In this document: positions 11,430 through 23,449 of the stretch, piece by piece
Position numbering within the stretch: position 1 is the first letter of the stretch
How the letters are laid out: each line of letters starts with the position of its first letter
The notes under the pieces: generated by a model
Told to the model about the DNA's origin: nothing
Database searches by the model: none
The model's input: the letters and a program-made list of their open reading frames with translations, nothing else
Assembly: GCF_032854445.1 (NCBI RefSeq)
Contig: NC_088306.1
Location: forward strand, 3,158,373 to 3,222,372
Reading direction: 5' to 3'
From: Liolophura sinensis
Taxonomy: Eukaryota > Mollusca > Polyplacophora > Chitonida > Chitonidae
Length of the DNA stretch: 64,000 bases
Position numbers and translations under genes: made by a program

Positions 11430-13535
11430 ATCCGTTCCATACAAGATATATTTTATCCAATGGCTGGATACAACTCATATGAAGCCTTGATATCAGAAAT
11501 CAATTAAAAATTAGGTGTCCTGTATACGTGGAAGGTATGTAATTACATTTTCTTGTGGTAAGTTCCGTTTTGAATTCCTCTGCCAAAAAATGTATAACCC
11601 ATTTTGATGCTAAGAATTTCAGATTTGTGTTTTAACAAAACACCCACTCGTTTCCTAAATTGTAACTGGTGGTGTCCAGAAAGCAGCATTACATTCCATT
11701 CTGGCGATACATTACATATACTTACAAACTGAAAAAAGTTTTGCCTATATGTTCCGTTTCCATGTGTGTTTTTATTGCAGGAAGAGGAAATGATTCTGGC
11801 AGATACAGCTGTAAACCTAAGCAAGTCCACAACAATGGCTGCTGGTCACAACCCATACCTGAACATGTTTAAGGTGGGGTGTGCCGTCGTAAAACTTAAC
11901 AACTTTTTCACTGACCACTAATGGATCTGCTGGAAACTTTTCCTATTTACCTCCACCAAATGTATAATGTACTGTTAGACTTCCGTAGATTAGACGTAAG
12001 CTTCAATCCGTTCGGATTTACTTTCCCGCATAACTAATCATAGACCGAGTCACCGAATGCACTCCTAGTCACTAAGAACTCTAACGCTGTTGCATTAAAA
12101 TTTCATGTAACATTGTCACGAAAGACCAACCATGCTACTTATTATATTTCACCATGCAAATAATGCGGCTCAGCCGGCACGAAAGAGCATTCATCCACGC
12201 TGATTGTGATGTAACGTTTTTTTTTTATTATTTGCTTGAAATGACACTGTACGATTCTTGAAAAAGAGGCGATAGTTGTTATGTTACTACAAACACGTTT
12301 AATTGGAGAAACAACACGCAACAGTTGATTCTTAAAAAAAGAATCGACGCGGATTTCAAGAATCAAATGTTGCTCGTCGTTTCTCAACTACATAACCCAA
12401 CAAAGGGAGAAAACCTACAGACGTCGTCTGCAATATATCTGTACCCTACTTGACCATTGTTGTCCAATGAAAATCGGTGTATTTTCCCTGCTGCGAGATA
12501 AACTTTAATATGGGCTCACATTACCGTCCACGTGTTCACTCCCTTGATTCGACTCATCATTCTCCCTCCCCTCAGCACCCATCCCTCTCCCCCACCCCTG
12601 TGAGATTTTTCTTCCTCTAATTTGATTGATCTAATAATTACAATATCAACGTGTATATTTAATAACCTGCAAACATCGGAACCTTACAACTGTGCTAACT
12701 AACTATAAAGTTTGGAAGATAACTGAGAAAATGATGTGGTGAGTTTCACCACTGTTCCCACTATTTTGACAGCGGTCTAAAGTCGGTGGAGGGGGGGGGG
12801 GGGTGCTGTCAGGTGCCCGTTTCAAGGTGATGGCTCACCGTAGTCTTGTCCAGCAACAAATCTCACCCAGGGCGTACAGGTGAAAGGTGAAACTTCCATG
12901 GCGTTCATAAATAAATCAATACAGAAATGTTAAAGTGGAAATGTGCATTACTTGACAATGTTTTATTATGATGTTATTTTATTTCTCTTTTTTGTTTGCT
13001 GGTTTAACATTTGAAATGACTATCAATCAATAATTTTCAATGAATGAATGATTATGGATTAACGCGACATCGGCAAAATTTTCGCAATATCGCCGCGAGA
13101 ACAAGTTGAAAACAGGAGGCGGTAAATGGTTCTCGATATGATAATGAGAATATCAAAGATGAAATAAACATGAGCGTAACATGTTTAAAACCAGATAAAA
13201 CAACAATTTTGACGTTGTTTTGCAGTCTGATTCCACTTCGGACGTGTTTGTAATGTGTCCTTTCTGGAACAAAGTGTCGAGGACACAAGACTTGAACCCA
13301 GACCAAGTTACATCTGTCACCCGGGTGTCTTAGTTCGTTCTTAATCAAGGCGGTCACTATCTTGTGGAGGATACCAGAGATGGCACCACACATGTCACTC
13401 ACAGTAAGGTGTAGGTTTTTTTCACCAGTTTTTATTCCGTTCGTCCGTGCCATAATGACCATGGACACACGGAAGCACAAATTACTACGAGGTATTGCGT
13501 TTCAAGTTATTTCTTAAGTTTTACAATGAGTATAA
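11430..13535. other. no supported gene
   Basis: Mostly unique sequence. An acceptor-like site at 11780 precedes short frames, but neither frame is convincing. A G-tract lies near 12790, and a CT-rich stretch lies at about 12555-12600. Confidence 0.4.
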
Positions 13536-13539
13536 TTCC

Positions 13540-13990
13540 CTTGTATATATGGGCAGAGCGTGCAGAATCTCTGGCACCCCGATTCGTGATTGTGTCTATT
13601 CCCGCTCAACCCGGGGCTAGAGGCTGTATATTCATCCTGTTGAGTTGATCGCCCTTTTGGATTTATTAACAGAAGCAATCAAATTGAAACTGAGATATAA
13701 GTATAAGTATAAGTATAAGTATAAGTATGAGTATAAGTATAAGTATAAGTATAAGTACACTTTATTATCGACAACTTATATTCTAGCATAGTACACGGTT
13801 TGAATGCTGATTTTACTCCGTTGACTCCGTTCTATTTTTGTACTTTATATGCTGTCATAGCACTTTCGTGGTTTGTGTTAAACGTCGTTTTTGAGAATTG
13901 GCCTTGCGATTATTGACGCGGAACGTCATTACTGGCTGACGGCTGGTATATGAATGTCTGTTTTGAGGCATAGATTACAAGTGTAGTGAT
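13540..13990 (+). repeat. Interspersed repeat R2 with internal hexanucleotide run
   Basis: Shares blocks with 39905-40310 and partly with 38588-38715: GGCTGTATATTCATC, AACTGAGATA, ATTCTAGCAT, GTACTTTATA and GGTATATGAATGTCTGTTTT. An (AAGTAT)n run of about ten units at 13694-13757 has expanded inside this copy and is absent from the other. The family is unknown to me. Confidence 0.7.
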
Positions 13991-13999
13991 TACAGCATG

Positions 14000-14640
14000 C
14001 TTGACCACGATAAACAACATCCTGCTGATAGGGTGACGATAACTGCTAAACCCACACATAGTATTATTTAACTCAGCTTTGCCGTTATATTTTTTTGTTC
14101 CATGGGAAGAATGAAAAACAAATTCTTCTTTCTGAAGAAGAGATTGCCCTTATTGGTGGGTTAAGAGAGGCCATATTACCACGATCATTACGGGTATCAT
14201 CAGTCAATCTTTGAATGAGGTATTCGATTTAATAAGATTTGTTTTCATGCCAGGTCTGTTACGCTCGTTTCGGGAGTGTATCAACTTCCAACTTATTTGA
14301 TTGTTGTTCAAAACCATGTTCCTTTCACTTATTCGACTGCTTTCAGGTTAAAGGGTGACACATAGGAATTGGAAACAAATGACCTGTTCTGCAGACAAAT
14401 AAGTGAAGACACTAATTCGCAAAGATTCATTCTCAGAAAAGGTAATCTATATGGCTACGTATCAAATAAAGATCTCTCAATAAAACGTGAAGAGTGAATG
14501 TGCTTGAAGGTCGACTTCATTGAGGGCAGGATTTCAGCATAGTACAAGCATAGCGCGTGTCGGCTAGACAGTAGAAATATGGTGTATATATGCAAAAGAT
14601 TTCATCAGTTATTAAATAATTATAACAAACATCATTATTC
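14000..14640. other. no recognisable gene
   Basis: Unique sequence with no supportable exon. Confidence 0.4.
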
Positions 14641-14647
14641 GCTACCA

Positions 14648-15955
14648 TGGCAACTGTCGCTACCAGCTCTACTCTCGCTACTACCATCACCGTTGTCGCA
14701 ACCGCAAGACCCATTAATCCCACCATTCGCATCGGTAACCTCAGCCCCATCATTCTCATCAGTCCCATCAGTCCCACCAGTCGCATCGGTCTTATCAGTC
14801 CCATCGATTCCATCGATTCCATCAGTTCCGTCAGCCCCTAAAGTCGCATCAGTCCCGTCAGTCACGTCTATTGATTCCATCAGTCCCGTCAGTCCCGTCT
14901 ATTGATTCCATCAGTCCCGTCAGTCACGTCTATTGGTTCCATCAGCCCCGTCAGTCCCGTCAGTCCCGTCTATTGATTCCATCAGTCCCGTCAGTCACGT
15001 CTATTGGTTCCATCAGTCCCGTCAGTCCCGTCTATTGATTCCATCAGTCCCGTCAGTCCCGTCTATTGATTCCATCAGTCCCGTCAGTCCCGTCTATTGA
15101 TTCCATCAGTCCCGTCAGTCCCGTCTATTGGTTCCATCAGTCCCGTCAGTCCCGTCTATTGGTTCCATCAGTGCAGTTAGTCCCTTCAGCCCCATTGGTT
15201 CCATCAGTGCAGTTAGTCCCTTCAGCCCCATTGGTTCCATCAGTGCAGTTAGTCCCTTCAGCCCCATCGGTTCCATCAGTCCCTTGAGTCTCACCGATTC
15301 CAACAGTCCCTTCAGTCCCATTCTTTCCATCAGTCCAGTCAGTGCCTTCAGTCCCTTCAGTCCTTTCAGCCCCTTCAATCCCATCGGCTCCATCAGTGCC
15401 GTCAGTCCCATCAGTCCCATCGGTTCCATCAGTGCCGTCAGTCCCTTCAGCCCCATTGGTTCCATCAGTGCAGTTAGTCCCTTCAGCCCCATCGGTTCCA
15501 TCAGTCCCTTGAGTCTCACCGATTCCAACAGTCCCTTCAGTCCCATTCTTTCCATCAGTCCAGTCAGTGCCTTCAGTCCCTTCAGTCCTTTCAGCCCCTT
15601 CAGTCCCATCGGCTCCATCAGTGCCGTCAGTCCCATCAGTCCCATCGGTTCCATCAGTCCTGTCAATCTCTTCAGTCTCTTCAGTCCCGCAGGTCCCATC
15701 CTTTCCATCAGTCCCATCTGTCTCATCCGTTCCATAAGGCCCGTCAGTCTCTTCAGTCTCATCAGTTCCATCGGTTCCATCAGTCCCATCAGTCCTTTCA
15801 GTTCCATCAGTGCAATCGCTTTCATCAGTGCCGTCAGTGCCGTCAGTCCCTTCAGTCGCATCAGTCCCACCAGTAGCATCGGTTTCATCGGTTTCATCAG
15901 TCCCATCGATTCCATCAGTCCCACCAGTCTCATCGATTCTATCTCTAGCGGCAAT
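14648..15955. repeat. CAGTCCCAT-type 9-bp-based minisatellite
   Basis: Built from a 9-bp core CAGTCCC(A/G)T, with 31-bp composite units around 14860-15150 and 9-bp multiples from about 15160 on. Since the core is a multiple of three, several frames stay open: plus strand Ser-Pro-Ile/Ser-Val-Pro repeats (up to 312 aa), minus strand Gly-Leu-Met (279 aa) and Gly-Thr-Asp repeats. The 31-bp units shift the frame repeatedly, and no promoter or splice context was found, so I annotate a repeat rather than a collagen-like gene. Confidence 0.85.
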
Positions 15956-16069
15956 GATTCAGCAGTATTCCAACACCTTTGTGAATCTGGTCACACCTTC
16001 CCTAAATGTCAGTCCTTAAAAAATAGCCCAGGTGATTTGAACGACTGGTTAAAGAGGCTATTTTAGTCC

Positions 16070-17085
16070 GTGCTTCAAACCCCTCTCTAATTCGCAAAGG
16101 TGATTCAAGATGTAACTTAACGCACACTTGGGACCCTGCACTGAAAAAAATAAGAAGACTTTAGTGTAAGCTTTTGGAGATTTTTGTATATTCCATGTTC
16201 CTTTTACAACTGAGCGCAACCTGTTTAGAAAAAAAAACATACTTACCTTTGTACTATAGTCTATATCTTTTAGATATATGTTGCACGTCCACATTATTAT
16301 AAGAAATTGCAGTTAGAATAATTTTTTTAATACATAATGTTAAACTCCTTAAGCTTAGTTTTAAAACCAAGAACTCATTGTCTCGGGTGACGTCCTAATT
16401 ATCCAAAAGCAAGTTGCAGGCTGCACAATGGGCGTGGGGTATGATTTGTTTTTACTGATTACAGGCAATTTTGATTGTGAGCATGAATGATTTTACAGAC
16501 AGCTGAATATATGCAACTATAAAAGAAAGAGACGATGAAAATGTTTATTTGGAGATGTTCAGTTACACACGTGCAAGCCACTGTACTCCTAATGATTTTT
16601 GTGAACAATTAACTGAAATGGACAGGCTTCTTGCAGATGCACATACTCTTGTAGAATTTCGTCTTCTTCGGGATACTAGACACTAAAGGTCGGTTAGTTT
16701 GTTGTTTTCTACCAGTCAGTTTGTCAGTAGTTTCTACGGGCTTGTTTGTCAGTGTTTTTCTACGGGTTTGTTTGTCAATAGTTTTGTACAATCTGTTTAT
16801 AGTGGTATTTATGGGTGGCACAATATCTTAGGGTCAGGGCTACTTTACCTGTGAACAGATACCATATATAGATAATACAACCCAGTATACTAAAAAAAGT
16901 ACAGTTAACCAGGTTGCTCAGAATTGCGGAAGCACTATATGCTTGTTACTTTTTGCTACTTGTTTTTGTTTATGTAACGCCATACTCATAGATGCTCTAT
17001 TGAATAATGGCTGTCTAATTTTATAGGTAGATCAAACTGAAGTGCTCGGGGGTAAACTACCGATCTTAGAGGAATTCAAGGTTTG
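16070..17085. other. no recognisable gene
   Basis: Unique sequence. Around 16690-16790 is a short degenerate repeat of TTTGTCAGT and TCTACGGG. No exon is supported. Confidence 0.4.
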
Positions 17086-17089
17086 ACTA

Positions 17090-18560
17090 CTGTGGTTTGT
17101 CGACGTGGTTTGTCTGCGGCTGTGGTTTGTCAGCTGTGGTATATCAGCTGTGGTTTGACAGCGTGGTTTGTAAGCTATGGTTTGACAGCACCATTTGTAA
17201 TGTTGTCTGTCAGCTAAGGCCTGTCAGCTATGGTTTGTCAGCTAATGTTTGTTAGCTGTGGTTTGTCAGCTAATGTTTGTTAGCTATGGTTTGTTAGCTA
17301 TGGTTTGTCAGCTAATGTTTGTTAGCTATGGTTTGTCAGCAAATGTTTGTTAGCTAAGGTCTGTCAGCTATGGTTTGTCAGCAAATGTTTGTTAGCTATG
17401 GTTTGACAGCACCATTTGTATGGTGTGGTTTGTCAGCTAAGGTCTGTCTGCTAAGGTTTGTCAGCTAATGTTTGCTAGCTATGGTTTGACAGCACCATTT
17501 GTATGGTGTTGTGTGTCAGCTCAGGTCTGTCAGCTAAGGTTTGTCAGCTAATGTTTGTCAGCTATGGTTTGACAGCACCATTTGTATGGTGTTGTCTGTC
17601 AGCTAAGGTCTGTCAGCTATGGTTTGTCAGCTAATGTTTGTTAGCTATGGTTTGTCAGCTAATGTTTGTTAGCCATGGTTTGTCAGCTAATGTTTGTTAG
17701 CTATGGTTTGACAGCTATGGTTTGTCAGCTAATGTTTGTCAGCTATTGTTTGTCAGTTTATGTTTGTTGGCTAATGTTTGTTAGCTATGGTTTGACAGCG
17801 CGGTTTGTAAGGTGTGGCCTGTCAGCTATGGTTTGTCAGCTAATGTTTGTTAGCTATGGTTTGTCAGCTAATGTTTGTTACCTATGGTTTGTCAGCTAAG
17901 GTTTGTTAGCTATGGTTTGACAGCTATGGTTTGTCAGCTAATGTTTGTCAGCTTATGTTTGTCAGCTAAGGTTTGTCAGCTGATGTTTGTTAGCTATGGT
18001 TTGACACCACCATTTGTAAGGTGTGATTTGTCAGCTAAGGTTTGTCAGCTTATCTTTGTCAGTTAAGGTTTGTCAGCTCATGTTTGTTAGCTATGGTTTG
18101 ACAGCGCGGTTTGTAAGCTATGGTTTGACAGCACCATTTGTATGGTGTGGTCTGTCAGCTAAGGTTTGTCAGCTAATGTTTGTTAGCTATGGTTTGACAG
18201 CGCGGTCTGTAAGCTATGGTTTGACAGCACCATTTGTAAGGTGTGGTCTGTCAGCTAAGGTTTGTTAGCTAAGGTTTGTCAGCTAATGTTTGTTAGCTAT
18301 GGTTTGTCAGCTAATGTTTGTCAGCTAATGTTTGTCAGCTTATGTTTGTTAGCTATGGTTTGTCAGCTTATGTTTGTTAGCTATGGTTTGTCAGCTAATG
18401 TTTGTTAGCTATGGTTTGTCAGCTAATGTTTGTTAGCTATGGTTTGTCAGCTAATGTTTGTTAGCTATGGTTTGACAGCACCAGTTGTATGGTGTGGTCT
18501 GTCAGCTAATTTATGTCAGCTATGGTTTGTCAGCTAATGTTTGTTAGCTATGATCTGACA
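17090..18560. repeat. 14-bp satellite with AGCT core, about 100 units
   Basis: Units are variants of TTTGT(C/T)AGCTA(T/A)(G)G. They occasionally alternate with a longer module containing TTTGACAGCACCATTTGTA. Three units make 42 bp, so frames read as a 14-residue peptide cycle; these frames are repeat by-products. Confidence 0.9.
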
Positions 18561-18944
18561 GCGCAGTTTGCGATTCAGGACATTTTGTTTTGTATAATAA
18601 GTCTAGATGTGACCCAGAATCGCATTCATTTTAAATCGCTGTAGCTTTGATGAGCCACAAAATCCGTAAGGGAAATTTTTCCTTAAATCAGTAGTCCAGC
18701 AACAGTTAGCACTACTGAGTTAAAGGCTTAAGCTGGTGGCTGAACGTCAGCAATTAGTTAAATAAATAGCAAAAAAAAGAAATCGAGTTGATTTGAGTTA
18801 TCGTAATTGTTCTGTTGTATAGATTAGTGACTAATTAAAAAATTAACTTTATTTTCTAATCAGATTATTTTGTTCATCGTTCGCGTCGAAGAACAGAGTC
18901 ACTTTCAAATAGTATGATTACACTGAGGCATTTCCATGTATTTA

Positions 18945-19145
18945 TGTATTTATTTAATTGGTGTTTTACGCCGTGCACTGGAATATTTCACTTATACGAC
19001 GCCGACCAGCATTATGTTGGGAGGAAACAGGGCTGAGCCTGGAACAAACCCACGACCATTCGCAGGTTACTGCCAGGCCTAATCACATGCAGCCGGAGAG
19101 GAAACCAGCATGAGTTCCCACTGGAAACCCAAGGAGGCCCCCTAC
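18945..19145 (-). mobile_element. SINE-A copy, diverged
   Basis: Contains TTACGCCGTGCACTGGAATA, CAGCATTATGTTGGGAGGAA and CCGGAGAGGAAACCAGCATG, ending AAGGAGGCCCC. Much of the tRNA-like head is deleted and no clear target-site duplication remains, so it is an old copy. Confidence 0.85.
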
Positions 19146-19149
19146 ATTT

Positions 19150-20060
19150 ACATGTAGTTAAGCTATAGCTCTACAGCAGATCAAACTGGTGTAAATATCA
19201 GAAAGCTCCAATCCCGAGAAGCGAGGCCGCTTAGTGTGATAGATTGTAGAGGGTAAAGAATACTTATAGTTCGGATTATCCACGTGCTTTTCAATTTCAT
19301 GAGGAAGTGTTCCCGAAGTGGATAACCGGTCTGATTTAAACTTTTATAAAAATTGTCACCCTGGCAATAAACTACAATTGAATAAATATTTAAAGATAAA
19401 ATAAAACTTCCTGATATTTAACAGTTCTTGAAATGTTGAAACTCGTTTTGCGTCCCTTTACTCATTCCTTGTCCAGTGCGTTATATTTAGCCAAAATATT
19501 TTTCACGTAGTATTTATTTGTTTTGATCTTTACGACGATATTATATTACGGAACAGGGAAGAGGTCGGAAGGAGGATTGACGCCTGTCTAAAGTACCATT
19601 TGCCTAGATACCTGCCCATATTCACTGACGTGAAAACCCACACGAACTTTATTTGTGAATGGCTTTTAGAGTGACGTCATAGAATGAATGAATGATGGTT
19701 TATAGACGACGTGCATTCTTTATATCACTGGAAATAATGAACCGTATAAACGGATGAAACGTTCAAAATTTGTATAGCTCATCGTACTTAAAGTTGTGTG
19801 TAGTTATCTTCGAATTTCACTGAGAAAATATCTTTATATCCAGGAAACTTAGGCTGAGAAGGATATGAAAGTCATCATAAGGGCATTTCAACTGGAAGAG
19901 CAAATGCGACCTTCTGTTCTTGTAATATTGGGAAGTAATGGGAGTACGGTGCCTTGACCTTATAGACATGATAGACGTCCTGCTGTGGTCGTTTTGAATT
20001 TTGTGATCTATGAATCAATAAAATTTGATTACAATAAAACTTGTTTAAATATAATTAATG
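19150..20060. other. no recognisable gene
   Basis: Unique AT-rich sequence with no supportable exon. Confidence 0.4.
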
Positions 20061-20064
20061 ACAT

Positions 20065-20830
20065 AGGCCTGCAGCATAGAGGGTAAAACCAGAGCAGCGG
20101 CGACGGTGTGATAGCTGGTGAATGGTCAAGCGTACCTAGTGAAATACGGTCTCTTTGTCGGTTTACCTCAGTTAGGGTTTAAAACTAACTGTTCATGTAA
20201 ATGTTTAAATAGTAACAAATAGCACCATGGCATAAGCAGATAGTAGTTGTAAAAAATGCAGTGATGTTAGTTGCAGTATATTAGACGTCATTGATCAAGA
20301 ATTACTCAAAATGCTGAGTTTTCACAACATTTAACATACAGCAGTATTAAAGCAATGCGAAGGGACCTGGCCTCGGGGATGCTTAGCCCACCAGCAGAAT
20401 CCTGGTTTATGCAGGAATACAGTATAGGCCTAAGTAAGACGCACAGAATAGAGAGAAAAACCAGAGCAGCGACGACAGTGTGATGGCTAGCAAATGGTCA
20501 CTTGTAACCTTTGAAATACAGCCTCTTGTCAATTTACCTCTGTAAGGGTTTTGCTGTCAGTGTTCATGTAAATGCAGTCGCTCATTACACTCAATGCAAT
20601 AAGTACAGTGTAAATACAAAAAAAAAAGCCCCAAAACGCAGTGATGTTAATTCTAATTTATTAGACGTCACTAGTCTAGAATGACTCAAAATGCTCTGTT
20701 GTCATCACATAATACAATTAAAGACGCACAGCGTACTGAGTAATACCAGAAGAGCGACGATAGTGTGATAACTGGCAAATTGCCACACGTAACCCGAGAA
20801 ATGCGGCGTCTTGTCAATTTTAAGGCAAGC
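20065..20830 (+). repeat. Interspersed repeat R3, three adjacent copies
   Basis: Copies begin near 20070, 20440 and 20725, each with AACCAGAGCAGCG or a close variant, then GTGTGATAGCTGG, TTGTCAATTTACCTC and TTCATGTAAATG; two continue to ATTAGACGTCA and ACTCAAAATGCT. The same family occurs at 32395-32660, 42180-42430, 51895-52250 and 60905-61370. Its class is unknown; I saw no coding frame or terminal repeats. Confidence 0.75.
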
Positions 20831-21071
20831 AGTAGATGATGAGCTATCAGTGCATAGCTTCAGCGTGTCGTGTGATCTTATGTTGAGCATTTGAAGAGAT
20901 ATGGCGATCCCAAGAAGATCTCTACCACTTCAGAAAAAAATATATAAACTCTTAAATTTAGTTGTACATAAAACTCAATACATGTATCATCTCAACGGGG
21001 TTGGTCGAATTTTGCTCTCAGAAATGAGAAGCAGTCCAGAATATTCATTCTGATATTCTCTGATATGTTTG

Positions 21072-21333
21072 TATTTATTTATTTTACTGGTGTTTTACGC
21101 CGTACTCAAGAATATTTCACTTATACGACGGCGGCCAGCATTATGGTGGGAGGAAACCAGGCAGAGCCTGGGGAAACCCACGACCATCCGCAGGTTGCTG
21201 ACAGACCTTCCCACTCAGGCCGGAGAGGAAGCCAGCATGAGCTGGACTTGAACTCACAGCGACCGCACAGGTGAGAGACTCATGGGTCATTTCGCTGCGC
21301 TGGCGCGTTAACCGACTGAGCCACGGAGGCCCC
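21072..21333 (-). mobile_element. Full-length SINE-A, tRNA-derived, with 14-bp TSD
   Basis: Minus-strand SINE of 262 bp. Read on the minus strand, its head begins GGCCTCCGTGGCTCAGTCGG, with an A-box-like TGGCTCAGTCGG and a B-box-like GAGTTCAAGTCC, the internal RNA polymerase III promoter of tRNA-derived SINEs. The body and an (AAAT)n-like tail follow. It is flanked by perfect 14-bp direct repeats CTCTGATATGTTTG at 21058-21071 and 21334-21347, the mark of target-primed insertion, so it is young. It serves as the reference for the other copies. Confidence 0.95.
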
Positions 21334-21774
21334 CTCTGATATGTTTGATGTCACCTAGATGTACGTGCTCCAGTTTTGGTACAAAAAGTCTGCTGTGATT
21401 TGGAAAATTCAAACAACTGATAGAAGTTGTTATAATGTTTTTTATGTGATGTATCTGCACTCTTAGTGAAATCCTGCTTAATAACACATAACGTATAGTG
21501 TATCTGAGTTGGTTGTTGTTCAAAGCCAAGCTCATGAATTTTTCACTTAGGCGGTCAGTATTAGGGGTGGTGGGAACGCAAGTGCCAGAATGGAAAGTTA
21601 CTGACGAAACTTCCAACGTCTGGCTTACAACTATGCACACCATAATGGTGGAAGATAAACCGTCTTATTTGAACGATAGCGCAAAACGGCCTCCGATCAG
21701 CTTCATTGCACCTACGACCCAACTCACGGTGAGAGCAAAGGCGGTGTACAAAGTCATACGATGACATATACTGT

Positions 21775-22035
21775 GTCGTACTTGTGACAGGGCGAGTTCA
21801 TCCTGCCAATGTGCAGCCGCCACTGAAGTATCATACCGAAAACATCAGACATGACACCCCACCACTAAACGCCTAGCGAGGCAGCAACAAATGACATTCT
21901 TAAAGTCTTTGGGGTGACCTGACCTTGGTTTGACCCCAGGTCTCCAGACTGCGTGATAATCTGGGATCGCACTGGTGAGAGGCTACTGGGTTATTGCGAC
22001 GCGATAGTAGGTGCACCACCTGGGCCACGGTCTAG
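21775..22035 (-). mobile_element. SINE-B copy
   Basis: Minus orientation. The body has CCACTGAAGTATCATACCG, GCGAGGCAGCAACAA and AAAGTCTTTGGGGTGACC; the right end reads as an inverted tRNA-like head (GGGTTATTGCGACGCGATAG, GGGCCACGG). The same body occurs at 29345-29600 and, inverted, at 58868-59243. Confidence 0.75.
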
Positions 22036-22564
22036 ATTTACAAGCCGTATGTTGTTCTCGTAACTCAAATTCACGTTAGTAAGCCTGAAAGTACACTTAA
22101 CATGTACATAGTGGAGCAGTCAATTGTCAGTTTTAATTCCTGTTCTATAGTGAGAAGGAACCGCCTGATTAGGATGACACCTTATGGTGGAAATGATACT
22201 CTACGACTAGTCGCCCACAGGGTACAAAGAAGGATATTTATCTCGGAGTTCAATCATAACCGGATATTACATAGGTCACTTCTTCGTAATCTTTGTCAGT
22301 GGGACATGATCTAGCCTATTGTCCCTTTGCACTGTTTTAGTGTGATTGTATGTGAAATGTGATGACAACACAGCATGTTGAGCAATTCTGGACCAGTGAC
22401 GTCTAATTAACTGCAATTAATACCACTGCCACTTAATCTGTTTAATCAGTATTCAGCAATAACATTGTTTCGGGTGTTGGTTAGAATAATATTGTGCATG
22501 CTTTGAATGTGTGTAAAGTAAAGTATTATTAGTATGGAGTTGTTGTATTTTCTGACATCATTTC

Positions 22565-22883
22565 CAGCCTCATGACCGTGACCCAATTGAAGTCGTCGTT
22601 GTTCAAGATTTGTGTACAAATTTTGCTGGTGGTGGCAGTGATGTATTGCAAAGTAGAGAGAGGCACATGCGCTGTAAGGAGTGTGTTGAACGTTCTGTTC
22701 TCGCTCGACTGCCCAAGCTCAGTCAGAATGTCCTCCGTATCTCAAGGTTGGGATACAGATTGTCACCGTTGTATCGGTGAATACCTGACGCAGCATTGCA
22801 GCCGCGTTAATCACGCTCACGTGCAGTTTAGACACGAATTATCAGCAGAATTCCAGCAAGTGATTGCGTCTTTACTCTCGTGA
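22565..22883 (+). CDS. Possible small secreted-protein exon (weak)
   Basis: A pyrimidine-rich stretch ending CATTTCCAG could be a splice acceptor just before 22568. An open frame from ATG 22572 to the stop at 22881-22883 gives 103 aa. Its N-terminus, MTVTQLKSSLFKICVQILLV, looks like a signal peptide or signal anchor, and the rest holds six cysteines (seven in all). Another frame after the same acceptor is also open for about 70 codons. I do not recognise a family. The frame ends inside the first 43-bp satellite units, so chance is a real alternative. Confidence 0.25.
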
Positions 22884-23297
22884 CCTGAATGGTACAAATC
22901 ACACTGCTGCGTCTTTACTTTCGTGACGTGAATGGTACAAATCACACTGCAGCGTCTTTACTTTCGTGACCTGAATGGTACAAATCACACGGCTGCGTCT
23001 TTACTCTCGTGACGTGAATGGTACAAATCACACTGCAGCGTCTTTACTTTCGTGACGTGAATGGTACAAATCACACTGCAGCGTCTTTACTTTCGTGACG
23101 TGAATGGTACAAATCACACTGCAGCGTCTTTACTTTCGTGACGTGAATGGTACAAATCACACTGCAGCGTCTTTACTTTCGTGACGTGAATGGTACAAAT
23201 CACACTGCAGCGTCTTTACTTTCGTGACGTGAATGGTACAAATCACACTGCAGCGTCTTTACTTTCGTGACGTGAATGGTACAAATCACACTGCAGC
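22866..23297. repeat. 43-bp satellite, about 10 highly uniform units
   Basis: Each unit carries CTGCAGCGTCTTTACTTTCG, TGACGTGAATGGTAC and AAATCACA. The first three units vary slightly (TGCG for GCAG, ACCTG for ACGTG), whereas later ones are essentially identical, pointing to recent amplification. Every unit has a PstI-type CTGCAG palindrome and a TGACGTGA half-CRE. Confidence 0.95.
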
Positions 23298-23449
23298 TTA
23301 TTGGGTTCATATTGTAATAATGCGACTATTATACTAGGAAATAAAATGTGTATACAAAAACGATATGAAAAAGCAACAATTGGCTTCTTATATGTCTTGG
23401 GTGAATTTATTGTTCTTTGATTGGCGTTACGTATGATGCGTTTCGATTA

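Noticed and set aside
11781-11872. Possible immunoglobulin-like exon (DSGRYSC motif after an acceptor-like site)
   Set aside because: Only about 29 codons remain before a stop, the matching N-terminal half of an Ig domain is absent, and a second frame is equally open.
13694-13757. Telomere-like hexanucleotide repeat
   Set aside because: The unit AAGTAT is not a known telomeric motif, and the run lies inside a dispersed R2 repeat.
15128-16066. 312-codon plus-strand frame and 279-codon minus-strand frame as genes
   Set aside because: Both lie in a 9-bp tandem repeat in which stop codons cannot arise easily; the overlapping frames are mutually exclusive and no splice or promoter context supports either.
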